In this document: piece by piece, positions 23,250-32,503 of the stretch
How the letters are laid out: each line of letters begins with the position of its first letter
How positions within the stretch are numbered: the first letter of the stretch is position 1
Assembly: GCA_016875645.1 (NCBI GenBank)
Contig: VGPE01000001.1
Coordinates: 1 to 36,174, forward strand
Length of the DNA: 36,174 nt
Direction: 5' to 3'
From: Chloroflexota bacterium
GTDB lineage: Bacteria; Chloroflexota; Limnocylindria; Limnocylindrales; CSP1-4
The notes under the pieces: model-generated
Seen by the model: the letters and a program-made list of their open reading frames with translations, nothing else
What the model was told of the DNA's origin: nothing
Database searches by the model: none
Program-made: the position numbers and the translations under genes

Positions 23250-25160
23250 TTGAACGCCAAGTTCTTCCGCAACGGCATCGTGATGCTGGTCCTGGTGGTC
23301 GGCACCGTCGCGTTGCTCTACACGTGGCTGATCCAGGGCACGCCTGGCACGCCAACCGGCTACAGCCAGTTCCTCGCGGACGTCCAGGGCGGCCGGATCG
23401 CGAAGGTCATCCAGCAGGACCAGTCGCTCACCGTCACCTATAACGATGGCTCCACCAAGCTCGTCGTCGTCCCCAGCATCCTCACTCAGGTCTACCAGGA
23501 CATGCAGAACGCGGCCAAGGCGGGCGGCGTCGCACTGAAGCCGGACATCTTCGCCAGTGAGAAGACGGCTGATACCTCGTGGCTCGGCCTGGTGCTGACG
23601 GGACTGCTGCCGGTCATCCTGATCGGCGGCTTCATCTTCTTCATGATGCGGCAGGCCCAGGGCACCAACAACCAGGCCCTTTCGTTCGGAAAGTCGCGCG
23701 CGAGGATGTTCCTGGGCAACAAGACCGTCGTGACGTTCGCCGACGTGGCTGGAGTGGACGAGGCCAAGACAGAGCTCCAGGAAGTCGTCGAGTTCCTCAA
23801 ATACCCCGAGAAGTTCAATTCGCTCGGCGCGCGCATCCCGCGCGGCGTGCTCCTGGTCGGGCCTCCGGGCACGGGCAAGACGCTCATGGCCCGCGCGGTC
23901 GCGGGCGAGGCCGGGGTGCCGTTCTTCTCGATCTCGGGCTCCGAGTTCGTGGAGATGTTCGTCGGTGTCGGCGCGAGTCGCGTCCGCGACCTGTTCGATC
24001 AGGCCAAGCGCAACAGCCCCTGCATCGTGTTCGTGGACGAGATCGACGCGGTCGGCCGCCAGCGTGGCGCCGGCCTCGGTGGCAGCCACGATGAGCGCGA
24101 GCAGACACTCAACCAGATCCTCGTCGAGATGGACGGCTTCGACACGAACACCAACGTGATCGTGGTCGCCGCGACCAACCGCCCGGACGTTCTGGACCCG
24201 GCGCTGCTGCGCCCGGGCCGCTTCGACCGCCAGGTGATCCTCGACCGGCCGGACATGCGCGGCCGTGTCGCGATCCTCAAGGTCCACACCAAGGGCAAGC
24301 CGCTCGACAAGGCCATCGACATCGAAGGCGTGGCTCGCCAGTCACCCGGCTTCTCGGGCGCGGACCTCGCGAACCTCGTCAACGAGGCAGCCATCCTGTC
24401 GGCCCGCCGCAACAAGAAGACGATCGGCATGTCCGAGTTCCAGGAGGCCCTGGAGCGGATCGTTGCGGGCCCCGAGCGCAAGAGCCGCGTCATCAGCGAC
24501 GCCGAGAAGGCGATCATCGCCTACCACGAGGGCGGCCACGCCGTCGTGCAGCGCATCCTCCCCAAGTGCGACCCGGTCCAGAAGGTCACGATCATCAGCC
24601 GCGGCATGGCCCTCGGCTACACGATGGCGCTGCCCCAGGAGGACCGCTACCTCAAGAGCAAGAGCGAGTTCGAGGACCAGATCGCCGGGCTGCTCGGTGG
24701 CAATGCCGCCGAGAAGATGATCTTCGGCGACACCACCACGGGCGCCAGCAATGACATCGAGAAGGCCACCGCGCTCGCACGACGGATGGTCACCGAGTTC
24801 GGGATGAGCGAGAAGCTGGGCCCGCTGTCTTTCGGGAAGCGCGACGAACTGGTCTTCCTCGGCCGCGAGATCGGTGAGCAGCGCAACTACTCCGACGAGG
24901 TCGCCAAGCAGATCGACGAGGAAGTCCGCGCGATCATCGACGGGGCCTACGCCCGGGCGATGGAGACGCTCGTCCGGCACAAGGACAAGCTCACGGCCCT
25001 GGCCGAGAAGCTGGTTGCCGAGGAGTCCGTGGACAGCGAGGAATTCGAGAAGCTCTTTTTCGACATCCCGCCGAAGGAGAACCTGCACGGCGTGGCGCCG
25101 CGGATCGTGGCGCCTGGGGCCCCGACCCCTGCCCCGAGCCCGAACCCGCAGCCGGCGTAA
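23250..25160 (+). CDS. ftsH: ATP-dependent zinc metalloprotease FtsH
   Basis: 636 residues. TM helix 1 is at about 9-27, followed by a periplasmic domain of about 80 residues and TM helix 2 at about 111-131. The AAA+ module has Walker A GPPGTGKT (about 203-210), Walker B IVFVDEIDAV, and SRH RPGRFDRQV. The M41 peptidase site is HEGGH (H426, E427, H430), where most FtsH have HEAGH. It degrades membrane and misfolded proteins at the inner membrane. The TTG start at 23250 is fixed by GGAGG 5 nt upstream and by the hydrophobic N-terminus that follows. A Pro-rich tail ends the protein. A strong terminator follows at 25201. Confidence 0.97.
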   Translation: MNAKFFRNGIVMLVLVVGTVALLYTWLIQGTPGTPTGYSQFLADVQGGRIAKVIQQDQSLTVTYNDGSTKLVVVPSILTQVYQDMQNAAKAGGVALKPDIFASEKTADTSWLGLVLTGLLPVILIGGFIFFMMRQAQGTNNQALSFGKSRARMFLGNKTVVTFADVAGVDEAKTELQEVVEFLKYPEKFNSLGARIPRGVLLVGPPGTGKTLMARAVAGEAGVPFFSISGSEFVEMFVGVGASRVRDLFDQAKRNSPCIVFVDEIDAVGRQRGAGLGGSHDEREQTLNQILVEMDGFDTNTNVIVVAATNRPDVLDPALLRPGRFDRQVILDRPDMRGRVAILKVHTKGKPLDKAIDIEGVARQSPGFSGADLANLVNEAAILSARRNKKTIGMSEFQEALERIVAGPERKSRVISDAEKAIIAYHEGGHAVVQRILPKCDPVQKVTIISRGMALGYTMALPQEDRYLKSKSEFEDQIAGLLGGNAAEKMIFGDTTTGASNDIEKATALARRMVTEFGMSEKLGPLSFGKRDELVFLGREIGEQRNYSDEVAKQIDEEVRAIIDGAYARAMETLVRHKDKLTALAEKLVAEESVDSEEFEKLFFDIPPKENLHGVAPRIVAPGAPTPAPSPNPQPA

Positions 25161-25200
25161 CCCGGCGGCAACCGCGTTCAGTACCGGTCCGACGTCACAC

Positions 25201-25235
25201 GAGGCGGGTCCCGCGAGGGGCCCGCCTCTTCGTTT
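25201..25235 (+). terminator. Rho-independent terminator after ftsH
   Basis: A 12-bp stem (25201-25212 with 25217-25228, one G-T pair), loop GCGA, and a T-rich tail TTCGTTT. It lies 40 nt after the ftsH stop. Confidence 0.8.
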
Positions 25236-25374
25236 CGGGCGTCGGCCGAGGCCCGGCGCATTCCGGCACAGTTGCGCCGATTGCCAGCGAAGGGTGAATC
25301 GCCCGGGAATCGCCCGGTCGTGGTCCCGGCCTGACCACCATTCGCTCCTCGCCCCCGACTTGCGCCCGACCGCG

Positions 25375-25380
25375 TACCCT
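25375..25380 (+). promoter_or_regulatory. Leaderless-type -10 (TACCCT) of the M20 peptidase gene
   Basis: TACCCT 6 nt before the GTG start at 25387, with no Shine-Dalgarno sequence. It is one of several TANNNT boxes at this distance in the window. Confidence 0.4.
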
Positions 25381-25386
25381 GCGCGT

Positions 25387-26811
25387 GTGATCGCCCTGGA
25401 CCGCGAACTCGAGGAGCACCTCGAGCTGACCCGCGACGCCCGACTCGGCCGCTATCTCGACTTCCTGCGCATCCCGTCGATCTCCACGCTGCCCGAGCAC
25501 GCCGGCGATTGCCGCGCCGCCGCGGAGTGGCTCGCGGCCCGGCTGACCGAGGCCGGGGTGGAGCACGTGGCGGTCGAGGAGACGGGCGGCCATCCGATCG
25601 TCACCGGCGACTGGCTCCACGCGGAGGGTGCGCCGACCGCGATCGTCTACGGCCACTACGACGTCCAGCCCGTCGATCCACTCGATCTGTGGGAGTCACC
25701 GCCATTCGAGCCGATCGTCAAGGGTGACCGCGTCCAGGCTCGCGGAGCGGCCGACGACAAGGGCCAGGTCATGATCCACGTGCCCGCGGTCGGGGCGCTG
25801 ATTGCGACGCGCGGCAGCCTGCCCGTCAACCTCAGGTTCGTCTTCGAGGGCGAGGAAGAGAGCAGCAGCGCGCATCTCGACGCGTGGCTCGAGGCGAACC
25901 GCGAGCGGCTCCGCGCCGACGTCGCAATCATCAGCGACACTAGCTTCTTCGACGGCAACCGGCCGGCGATCACGATCGGCCTGCGCGGAATCATGGCGGC
26001 CCAGGTCGACGTGGCCGGCCCGGCCGTGGACCTGCACTCGGGCACCTATGGCGGCACCGTCGAAAACCCGGTCTTTGCGCTGGCCACAATCCTCGCTGCC
26101 CTGAAAGGCCCCGATGGCCGGATCCGCGTGCCCGGCTTCTACAACGAGGTGCGCGCACTGACGGAACTCGACCGCGAGTCGATGCGGAAGCTGCCGTTCG
26201 ATGAGGCGGCCTACCTCGAGCTGACGGGCTCGCCTGCGCTCGTGGGAGAAGCCGGCTTTTCGACGCTGGAGCGGCGCGGCGCCCGCCCGACCCTGGAGAT
26301 CAACGGCATCTGGGGCGGATTCCAGGGCGACGGGACCAAGACGATCATCCCGGCCCATGCTCATGCCAAGATCACCTGCCGGCTGGTCGCCGACCAGAAC
26401 CCCGAGACGATCTTCGAGCGACTGCGTCTCTACGTGGAAGACATCGCGCCGCCCAGTGTGCTCGTGGACGTGAAGTTCCTGGGCGGCGGCCTGCCCAGCC
26501 TCACCCCCATCGATCATCCGGCCACTCGCGCCGCGGCGCGAGCGCTGACCGAGACCTTCGGCCAGGAGCCGCTCTACATCCGTGAGGGCGGAACCATCCC
26601 CGTGGCCGCCAGCTTCGAGCAGATCCTGGGCTTGCCGGTCGTTCTGCTGGGCTTCACGCCGCCCGACGACCATGCGCATGCCCCCAACGAGTACATGAAC
26701 CTGCGCAACTACGAGACTGCGATCCGGACCATCGTGCGTTTCTGGGATGAGCTGGCGGTGGCGGGCGACATCGGAAGCGACGACGAGGCAGGCGGACCCC
26801 GCTACCCCTGA
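25387..26811 (+). CDS. M20-family metallopeptidase (dipeptidase/carnosinase-like)
   Basis: 474 residues of the M20A/ArgE-DapE-CNDP class. The zinc site reads from VYGHYDVQPVD (first His and Asp), GAADDKGQ (bridging Asp), and FEGEEESSS (catalytic Glu next to ligand Glu); later ligands include an SDTS Asp and the His in PPDDHAHAPNEY. The dimerisation (lid) domain is the central insert with DLHSGTYGG. It cleaves dipeptides or N-acyl amino acids in the cytosol. The GTG at 25387 is chosen because the next residues (IALDRELEEHL) fit the family start and a TACCCT box precedes it. It stands alone between ftsH and the DnaB-like gene. Confidence 0.9.
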   Translation: MIALDRELEEHLELTRDARLGRYLDFLRIPSISTLPEHAGDCRAAAEWLAARLTEAGVEHVAVEETGGHPIVTGDWLHAEGAPTAIVYGHYDVQPVDPLDLWESPPFEPIVKGDRVQARGAADDKGQVMIHVPAVGALIATRGSLPVNLRFVFEGEEESSSAHLDAWLEANRERLRADVAIISDTSFFDGNRPAITIGLRGIMAAQVDVAGPAVDLHSGTYGGTVENPVFALATILAALKGPDGRIRVPGFYNEVRALTELDRESMRKLPFDEAAYLELTGSPALVGEAGFSTLERRGARPTLEINGIWGGFQGDGTKTIIPAHAHAKITCRLVADQNPETIFERLRLYVEDIAPPSVLVDVKFLGGGLPSLTPIDHPATRAAARALTETFGQEPLYIREGGTIPVAASFEQILGLPVVLLGFTPPDDHAHAPNEYMNLRNYETAIRTIVRFWDELAVAGDIGSDDEAGGPRYP

Positions 26812-26960
26812 TGGGCGGATGAGCGACATCAGGGCCCGAAATCGCTGCCTCCGCGGACAGGCCGGCCGGCGCGCCAATTCGGCCAGCCGTCCGAAAGTAC
26901 CGGTCCAAATCAGCCCGCCCTAGGCGGATCGGATGGGTTCGGTGTGGGACACTCGCCATC

Positions 26961-26966
26961 TAGGAT
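26961..26966 (+). promoter_or_regulatory. Putative -10 (TAGGAT) of the DnaB-like gene
   Basis: TAGGAT with a weak TTCGGT -35 at 26938-26943 (17-nt spacer). Transcription would start near 26973, giving a leader of about 30 nt with AGGTGA 7 nt before the GTG at 27003. Confidence 0.45.
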
Positions 26967-27002
26967 CGACAGCGTTGATCCCTTGCCTCAGGTGACCTTC
27001 GC

Positions 27003-28088
27003 GTGACCTCTGAAGCCCCCGAGATGCTCGGCACCCACGCCGCCCGCGGCGCATGGGGTCTCGAGACCGACAACGGCAGCATGATCCCGCGTTCGGCGCT
27101 GGACGTCCTGGTCGACCTGAGCGACCGCGTTGCGGCGTGCAAGGTGTCCGAATACCAGCCGCTTGCGCTGGGATTCACGCCGCTCGACAAGACCATCGGC
27201 TCGGGCATCCGGCCGGGCGAGCTCATGCTGGTCGGCGGCGCCCAGGGTACCGGCAAGACCACCATGGCGCTTCAGATGGCGCGCAACGTGGCCTCGGGCG
27301 GGCAGGCGAATGTGCTGTACCTGTGCTTCGAGCACGACGAGCCGTACCTGCTCAACCGCATGATCGCGATGGAATCAGCCCTGGTCCACCTGCCGCACAA
27401 GACCGGCGCGATCAAGATCCAGGATGTCCGTCGCGAGATTCTCGGGTCCTATGGCGACGACGGCGCGATGGGGTCGCAGCTCGCGAGCAACCCGCGCCTG
27501 CGGCCCAGTCTTGACCGGATCGCCCGCTACGGCCAGAGCCTGTTCCTCCTGCGAGGTTCCCAGACCGCGAGCGCCGTCGACAACATCCGGCAGCTCGTCC
27601 GCCAGCATCGGGCGCTGTCAGGGGACCGCCGCCTGTTCGTCGTCGTCGACTACCTCCAGAAGGTGCCGATGGTCAGCGAGCCCAACACCGAGGCCGAAAA
27701 GGTCACGTACATCGTGAACGGCCTCAAGGACATCGCCCTCTCGGAAGAGGTGCCGATGCTCGCGATCGTGGCGGCTGACAAGGAGGGCCTCAAGGCGTCG
27801 CGCCTGCGCAACCACCACCTGCGCGGCAGCTCGGCGATCAACTACGAGGCCGACATCATCCTGATCCTCAACGAGAAGTACAACATCGTCGCCAAGGTCA
27901 ACATCGAGTTCAACCCGTACCAGGCACAGCGGTTCCGCGACTGGGTCGTGGTTTCGGTGGAGAAGAACCGCGGCGGCCTCGACAACGTCGACCTCGAGTT
28001 CGAGAAGCACTTCGAGTTCTCCTGTTTCGACCCCAACGGTCGAACGGTCCAGGAGAAGCTGATCGAGGAGCGCCTGTACAACGATTGA
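27003..28088 (+). CDS. DnaB-like RecA-core ATPase (DnaB C-terminal domain only)
   Basis: 361 residues. The core matches the DnaB helicase ATPase: LGFTPLDKTIGSGIRPGELMLVGGAQGTGKTTMALQMARNVA (Walker A at about 78-85, residues quoted in parts), Walker B FVVVDYLQKV, an LRGSSAINYEADIILIL segment (DnaB: LR.SG.IEQDAD), and VEKNRGG in place of DnaB's motif with the arginine finger region. The N-terminal DnaB domain that binds primase and DnaC is missing; about 50 unrelated residues precede the core. It may be a specialised helicase or a DNA/RNA-bound ATPase. GTG 27003 has AGGTGA upstream. A separate full DnaB is expected elsewhere in the genome (inference). Confidence 0.75.
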   Translation: MTSEAPEMLGTHAARGAWGLETDNGSMIPRSALDVLVDLSDRVAACKVSEYQPLALGFTPLDKTIGSGIRPGELMLVGGAQGTGKTTMALQMARNVASGGQANVLYLCFEHDEPYLLNRMIAMESALVHLPHKTGAIKIQDVRREILGSYGDDGAMGSQLASNPRLRPSLDRIARYGQSLFLLRGSQTASAVDNIRQLVRQHRALSGDRRLFVVVDYLQKVPMVSEPNTEAEKVTYIVNGLKDIALSEEVPMLAIVAADKEGLKASRLRNHHLRGSSAINYEADIILILNEKYNIVAKVNIEFNPYQAQRFRDWVVVSVEKNRGGLDNVDLEFEKHFEFSCFDPNGRTVQEKLIEERLYND

Positions 28089-28146
28089 GCCGCGCGTCGT
28101 GCCCGCCGGCGCGATGGAGCGCTTCAGTTGTAATGCGGAAGCACTC

Positions 28147-28175
28147 TTGACGGCTTCCTGTGGTGCCATTGCAAT
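28147..28175 (+). promoter_or_regulatory. Putative promoter with palindromic operator for the histidine kinase
   Basis: TTGACG (28147-28152), a 17-nt spacer and TGCAAT (28170-28175). The perfect 14-bp palindrome GCCATTGCAATGGC (28165-28178) lies over the -10. Promoter strength is modest; operator role is inferred. Confidence 0.45.
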
Positions 28176-28335
28176 GGCGCAGTGGAACAATCCTTGAGGG
28201 GTCCACGTCGGTTCGGCGCGGCCCTGGCATGTCCGGTCGTGGAAGCCGGTGTTCGGGAAGGCGCCTGAGGCGGAGCCCGCCCCCGGTCGGACGGCTCATT
28301 CCGCCGGGCCCGGAATCCTCGATCCCGAAGCCCCG

Positions 28336-31300
28336 ATGACCGATTCACCGGCTGCGACCTCCGGCGCGGACGGGTCCGAGACCGATGGCACGCCGCCATC
28401 AGTCCGCCTGTTGGACCGCGGTGCCGGCCTCGGCGTGGAATCGGCGGCCGGTCGGATCGGCGCAGGGGTCGCGATCTTGGTCGTGGCGGTCCTCGCAAGG
28501 GTCGCGCTGTCTCCGGTCCTCGGCGATACCGTGCCCTTTCTGCTCTATTTCCCCGCGATCGTCGTGGCCGCGTCGCTCGGAGGGCATCTCACCGGCCTGC
28601 TGACGGTGCTGCTCTGCGCGCTGGCCCAGACCCTGCTCTTCGATGCTTCGACCGGCGCCCGGTTCCTCTCCGATCCCGTCGACGCGCTGCGCCTCGGACT
28701 GTTCGTCCTCAATGGCGGAATCATCAGCGCGATTTCGGGGGCGACGTTCAGCGCCCTGCGTGCCGAACACCGCTCGCGCCGTGTCGCGGAGCGGCTGTAC
28801 CAGACTGAGGCCGCTGCCCGGCGAGGCGTGGAGACCGCGGAGCGGCGTGCGCGCATCCTGTATGAGACGGCCGCGGCCCTCTCGGACGCGGTCACGCCCG
28901 AGGACGTGGCCGATGTGATCATCCGCCACGGAGTCCTGGGCCTGGGTGCGAAGGCCGGAGCGGTCATCGTCGTCAGCGAGGACCGTGCGCATCTGCGCGT
29001 CCTGCGCGCACATGGCTTCCCGGACGAGTCCGGGCTCGCGGGTGACACCGCCCTGATGAGCGCCGACGTGCCGGCCACGACGGCGATCCGGACGGGTCGG
29101 CCGGTCTTCCTCGAAGGCCTGGTCGAGATCGGGGATCGGTTTCCCGGTGTCCTCCGGCACATGATGAACGGCGGCACCGAGGCCCTGGCGGTCGTCCCCC
29201 TCGGTCCCGAGTCAGCAATCTAAGGCGCCCTTCTCCTCGGCTTCCCGGGCCGGCTCGAGTTCCCCGCCGCCGACCGGGCGTTCATCCTCGCCCTCGGGCA
29301 TGAATGCGCCCAGGCGCTCGACCGGGCGCGGCTCTTCCGGGCGGAGCAGGATGCACGGCGTCGCGTGACCCTGCTGGCCGATGTGAGCGCGGCCCTTTCA
29401 TCGTCGCTCGATTACGAGACGACGCTGTAGGCGGTCGCGGACATGGTCGTGCCCCGTATGGGTGACTGGGTCGCGGTCGACCTCGTCCAGCCGAACGGGT
29501 CCGTCCGCGCGATCGCCCTCGCGCACGCCGATCCTGATCGACTCCCGATCCTGCGCGACTACCGCGAACGCTTCCCGCCGGATCTGCACCGTGCCGGCTC
29601 CATCGAGTCGATCCGAACTGGCCGGACCGTACTCATCCCCGAGGTTTCGGCAACCGACGCGGACGTCCCGCCGGATCCGGCGGTGGCAGACGAGCTGCGG
29701 CGGCTCCAGGTCCATTCGTACGTGTCCGTGCCGTTGCTGGGCACCGGCCGGGTGCTCGGCGCGCTCGCCTTCTCGTCGTCGACGCCCGGGCACTACGGTC
29801 CCGCCGACGTCGCGGTGGCGGAAAACATTGCCCGGCGCGCCGCCTCGACGATCGAGCACTCGAACCTGTGCCGCGAGGCGCGCCAATTCATCGCGACCGC
29901 CGACGCGACGCTCGACGCTGTGTTCATGTTCGAGCCGACGACGCTGCGCTTCACCTACGTGAACCAGGGCGCGATCGCCCAGGTCGGCTACGAACGGCGC
30001 GACCTTCTCTCGATGCGCGCAATCGACATCAAGCCGGACTTCGATGAGGCCCGCTACCGCCAGTTGCTGGCGCCACTCGTCGATGGCTCGCGGGACCACA
30101 TCACGTTCTCCACCGTGCACCGTCACCGCGAGGGCTTCGACGTCCCGGTCGAGGTATTCCTCCAGCATGTCCGGCTGCCCGGCGGCGAGGCGCGGATGAT
30201 CATCATGTCGCGGGACATCCGGGCGCAGATCGACGTCCAGGCGAGCCTTCACCGTCTCGCGCGCTCCGAGCGCGCCCGCGCAGCCGAGTTGAGTGCCGTC
30301 ATCCAGGGCATGTCGGACGGCGTGCTGGTCTGCGATGTCGACGGACGAGTGGTGCTGGCCAATCAGGCCGCGACGCTCATTCTGGGCGAACCGGTGGATG
30401 GGTACGAGGAGCTGCGTTCACGAGTGGAGCCCGGTGGGCCGGAACTGCCCGCGCTGCGGACCACCACCGCTCCAGTCGAGGTCCGTCTGCGCGGGCAGGA
30501 TCGCTGGATCGGAATCGGCACGGCGCAGGTAGCCTCCGACCTGACCGATCCCGTCGCCACTGCGAGTTCCACGATCCTCGTCCTGCGCGACGTCACCGCG
30601 GCTCGCCAAGTGCAGGCGGCGCGCGAAGCATTCATCGGGGTTCTTTCGCACGAGTTGCGCACGCCCATCACGACGATCTACGGCAACACCAAGCTCATGC
30701 GACGCGTCTCGGACGAAACGTTCCGGGACGCGATGCTCGGCGACGTCGAGGCCGAGGCGGACCGGCTCTACCGGCTCGTTGAGGACCTCCTGATCCTGAG
30801 CCGCGCAGAGACGGGCCTGATGCTGGAGGGCGAGCCGGTCCTGCTCCAGCACGTGATCCCGGCCGTCGTGGCGGCGGAGCGGTCGCACTGGCCCACGCAT
30901 CGCTTCGTCGACCGCGTCGAGCCTGGGATGCCGCCGGCCTCGGCGGACCGGACCTATCTCGAGCAGGTCATCCGCAACCTGTTGACCAACGCTGCCAAGT
31001 ACGGCCCGGAGAACGGGCTCGTCGAGGTCCGAGCCGAGCTGGCGGGAGGCGAGGTGCTGGTTCGGGTGCTTGACGAGGGCGACGGCGTGCCCTCCGGCGA
31101 AGAAGAACGGGTCTTCAACCTCTTCTATCGTTCAGCCACTGCGGCGAGGCGGGCCGGCGGTGCCGGAATCGGGCTCTACGTCTGCCGGGTGCTCGTCGAG
31201 GGAATGGGCGGCAGGACCTGGACTCGCCGTCGGCCGGAGGGCGGGGGTGAGTTCGGCTTCACGGTCCCGCTCTTCGCACCCGATCTTGAAACGATCCCTG

Positions 31301-31359
31301 AGGAGGCGACGCCGCCGGCCACCCGCGCTGGCGAGGTTGCGACGCGCCCGCTAGAGTGA
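28336..31359 (+). pseudogene. Multi-sensor histidine kinase interrupted by two in-frame stop codons
   Basis: One reading frame of 1008 codons broken by TAA at 29221-29223 and TAG at 29428-29430. In order: four TM helices (DUF4118/KdpD-like) at about 40-140, a first GAF domain (about 180-325; the TAA falls inside it), a second GAF domain beginning at about 335 (TAG inside it), a PAS domain (ATADATLDAVFMFEPTTLRF), a second short PAS, then HisKA (FIGVLSHELRTPITTIYG) and HATPase (NLLTNAAKYG, GAGIGLYV). Sequence between and after the stops reads as normal GAF protein, so the changes are recent or artefactual (CAG to TAG fits well). ATG 29443 could restart a 638-residue soluble kinase. ATG 28336 lacks a good RBS; a GTG at 28249 is the alternative. 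Confidence 0.75.
31352..31357 (+). promoter_or_regulatory. Putative -10 (TAGAGT) for the bicupin gene
   Basis: TAGAGT overlaps the kinase stop codon; start predicted near 31364, giving a 39-nt leader that includes AGGAG 10 nt before GTG 31403. It would free the bicupin gene from the broken kinase. Confidence 0.35.
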
Positions 31360-31402
31360 TCGCGCCCCGGGTCTCAGCCGTCACCCCAGGAGATCCGCCT
31401 CC

Positions 31403-32344
31403 GTGCGCGTCGCCCCTCGCGAGCTTCGCGGTGTCAGCCGCGATGGCGTGCTCGTCCGCTTTGCCGTTCTCGGCCCGGTCGCGTACGTGGAGGTCGATAT
31501 TCCCCGAGCCGGCAGCGCCGGGACGGGCTTTGAAACGCCCTCCCAGAACCCCGGCTGGGGGTTCGTTCTGCGCGGACACGTGACGCTCCATGGGCAGGTC
31601 ACGCGCGAGTTCACGGCCGGGACCGCCTTCTACATCCCACCTGGAGCGCCCGATCATCACCTCACCGCGGCGGGTGGCACGATCGTGGCGGGGTTTGTGC
31701 CGGTGGCCCCGGATCTCGACACCTCGGACCGGGCACTCCGCCGACAGGGCTTCCGCCTGGCGTCGACACACTCGGCGCCCACGCCCCTGTTGCAGACCAT
31801 CCGCTCGCTCGAGCCGAGCCGCGTGCTCCGGAAGGCCGGCACCATCGATGTTGAGAGCGCGCCCATGGGCGAGTGGCTGTTCATGCGGACGACGTACGGC
31901 CCAATGAGCGGCTATACCGGCGGCTGGTGCGACCTGCCTCACTGGGGCCTGGTGCTCCGAGGCGACCTCACGCTCACCTCCGAATCAGACGTGGAGCTCC
32001 TCAGCAGCGGCGACGTCTACTACTGTCCAGCTGGCCCGCCGGGCCACGCCTTCCAGGTGCCCGATTCAGCAACGTCGATCGACTACACCCCGGTCGTCGA
32101 GTTCGGCCGGACCGAGCGACAGGCCGAACGGCGCAACGCGGCATGGCGGCAGGCGCTGCGGTCTGGCCTGATCGCTCCTGACCCCCAGGACAAGGCGCTC
32201 CGGATTGCCGATGCAAAGGCCGCGGCCGGCACCGTCCGAGGCACGGCGCATGGCGGGCCCTGGCGTGGCCGTCAGCAGGGTGCGCTCGGCGGCTGGTTCC
32301 GGGGCCCGGGCTGGGCATCGCCTGCCGGTCGATCGACACGGTGA
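31403..32344 (+). CDS. Two-cupin-repeat (bicupin) protein
   Basis: 313 residues from GTG 31403. Two homologous halves share the strand pattern WGFVLRGHVTL...EFTAGTAFYIPPGAPDHHL and WGLVLRGDLTL...LLSSGDVYYCPAGPPGHAF. Each half keeps a late His (HHL; GHAF), but the first His-x-His pair of classic metal cupins is not evident, so metal binding is uncertain. It may be a sensor or carbohydrate/lipid-binding protein. The last 60-70 residues turn into a Gly/Arg/Pro-rich tail unlike the rest, which could mean a shifted frame: the alternative frame ends with an acidic segment (DDLLPTVDVVRFEAEG) at 32447. Confidence 0.6.
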   Translation: MRVAPRELRGVSRDGVLVRFAVLGPVAYVEVDIPRAGSAGTGFETPSQNPGWGFVLRGHVTLHGQVTREFTAGTAFYIPPGAPDHHLTAAGGTIVAGFVPVAPDLDTSDRALRRQGFRLASTHSAPTPLLQTIRSLEPSRVLRKAGTIDVESAPMGEWLFMRTTYGPMSGYTGGWCDLPHWGLVLRGDLTLTSESDVELLSSGDVYYCPAGPPGHAFQVPDSATSIDYTPVVEFGRTERQAERRNAAWRQALRSGLIAPDPQDKALRIADAKAAAGTVRGTAHGGPWRGRQQGALGGWFRGPGWASPAGRSTR

Positions 32345-32345
32345 C

Positions 32346-32447
32346 GTGAAGGGCTGGCACGCGCCCGGATCGGCGCCTTCCGACAGCCCGGTGGAGGACG
32401 ACCTCCTGCCGACCGTCGACGTCGTGCGTTTCGAGGCCGAAGGCTGA
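32346..32447 (+). CDS. Possible 33-residue ORF between bicupin and RNA ligase
   Basis: GTG 32346, one base after the bicupin stop, reads VKGWHAPGSAPSDSPVEDDL and ends ...VDVVRFEAEG at TGA 32445-32447. It could be the true C-terminus of the bicupin in another frame or a small gene. There is no family match and no clear RBS. Confidence 0.2.
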   Translation: MKGWHAPGSAPSDSPVEDDLLPTVDVVRFEAEG

Positions 32448-32503
32448 ACCGCCGCCACGGCCCGCCCGTCGATCGCGCCAATGGCCGCGCCGTCTTCATC
32501 GCG

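Noticed and set aside
24874..25386. Long open frame running from inside ftsH into the M20 gene
   Set aside because: It is the M20 frame extended through the ftsH 3' end and terminator; the true start is near 25387.
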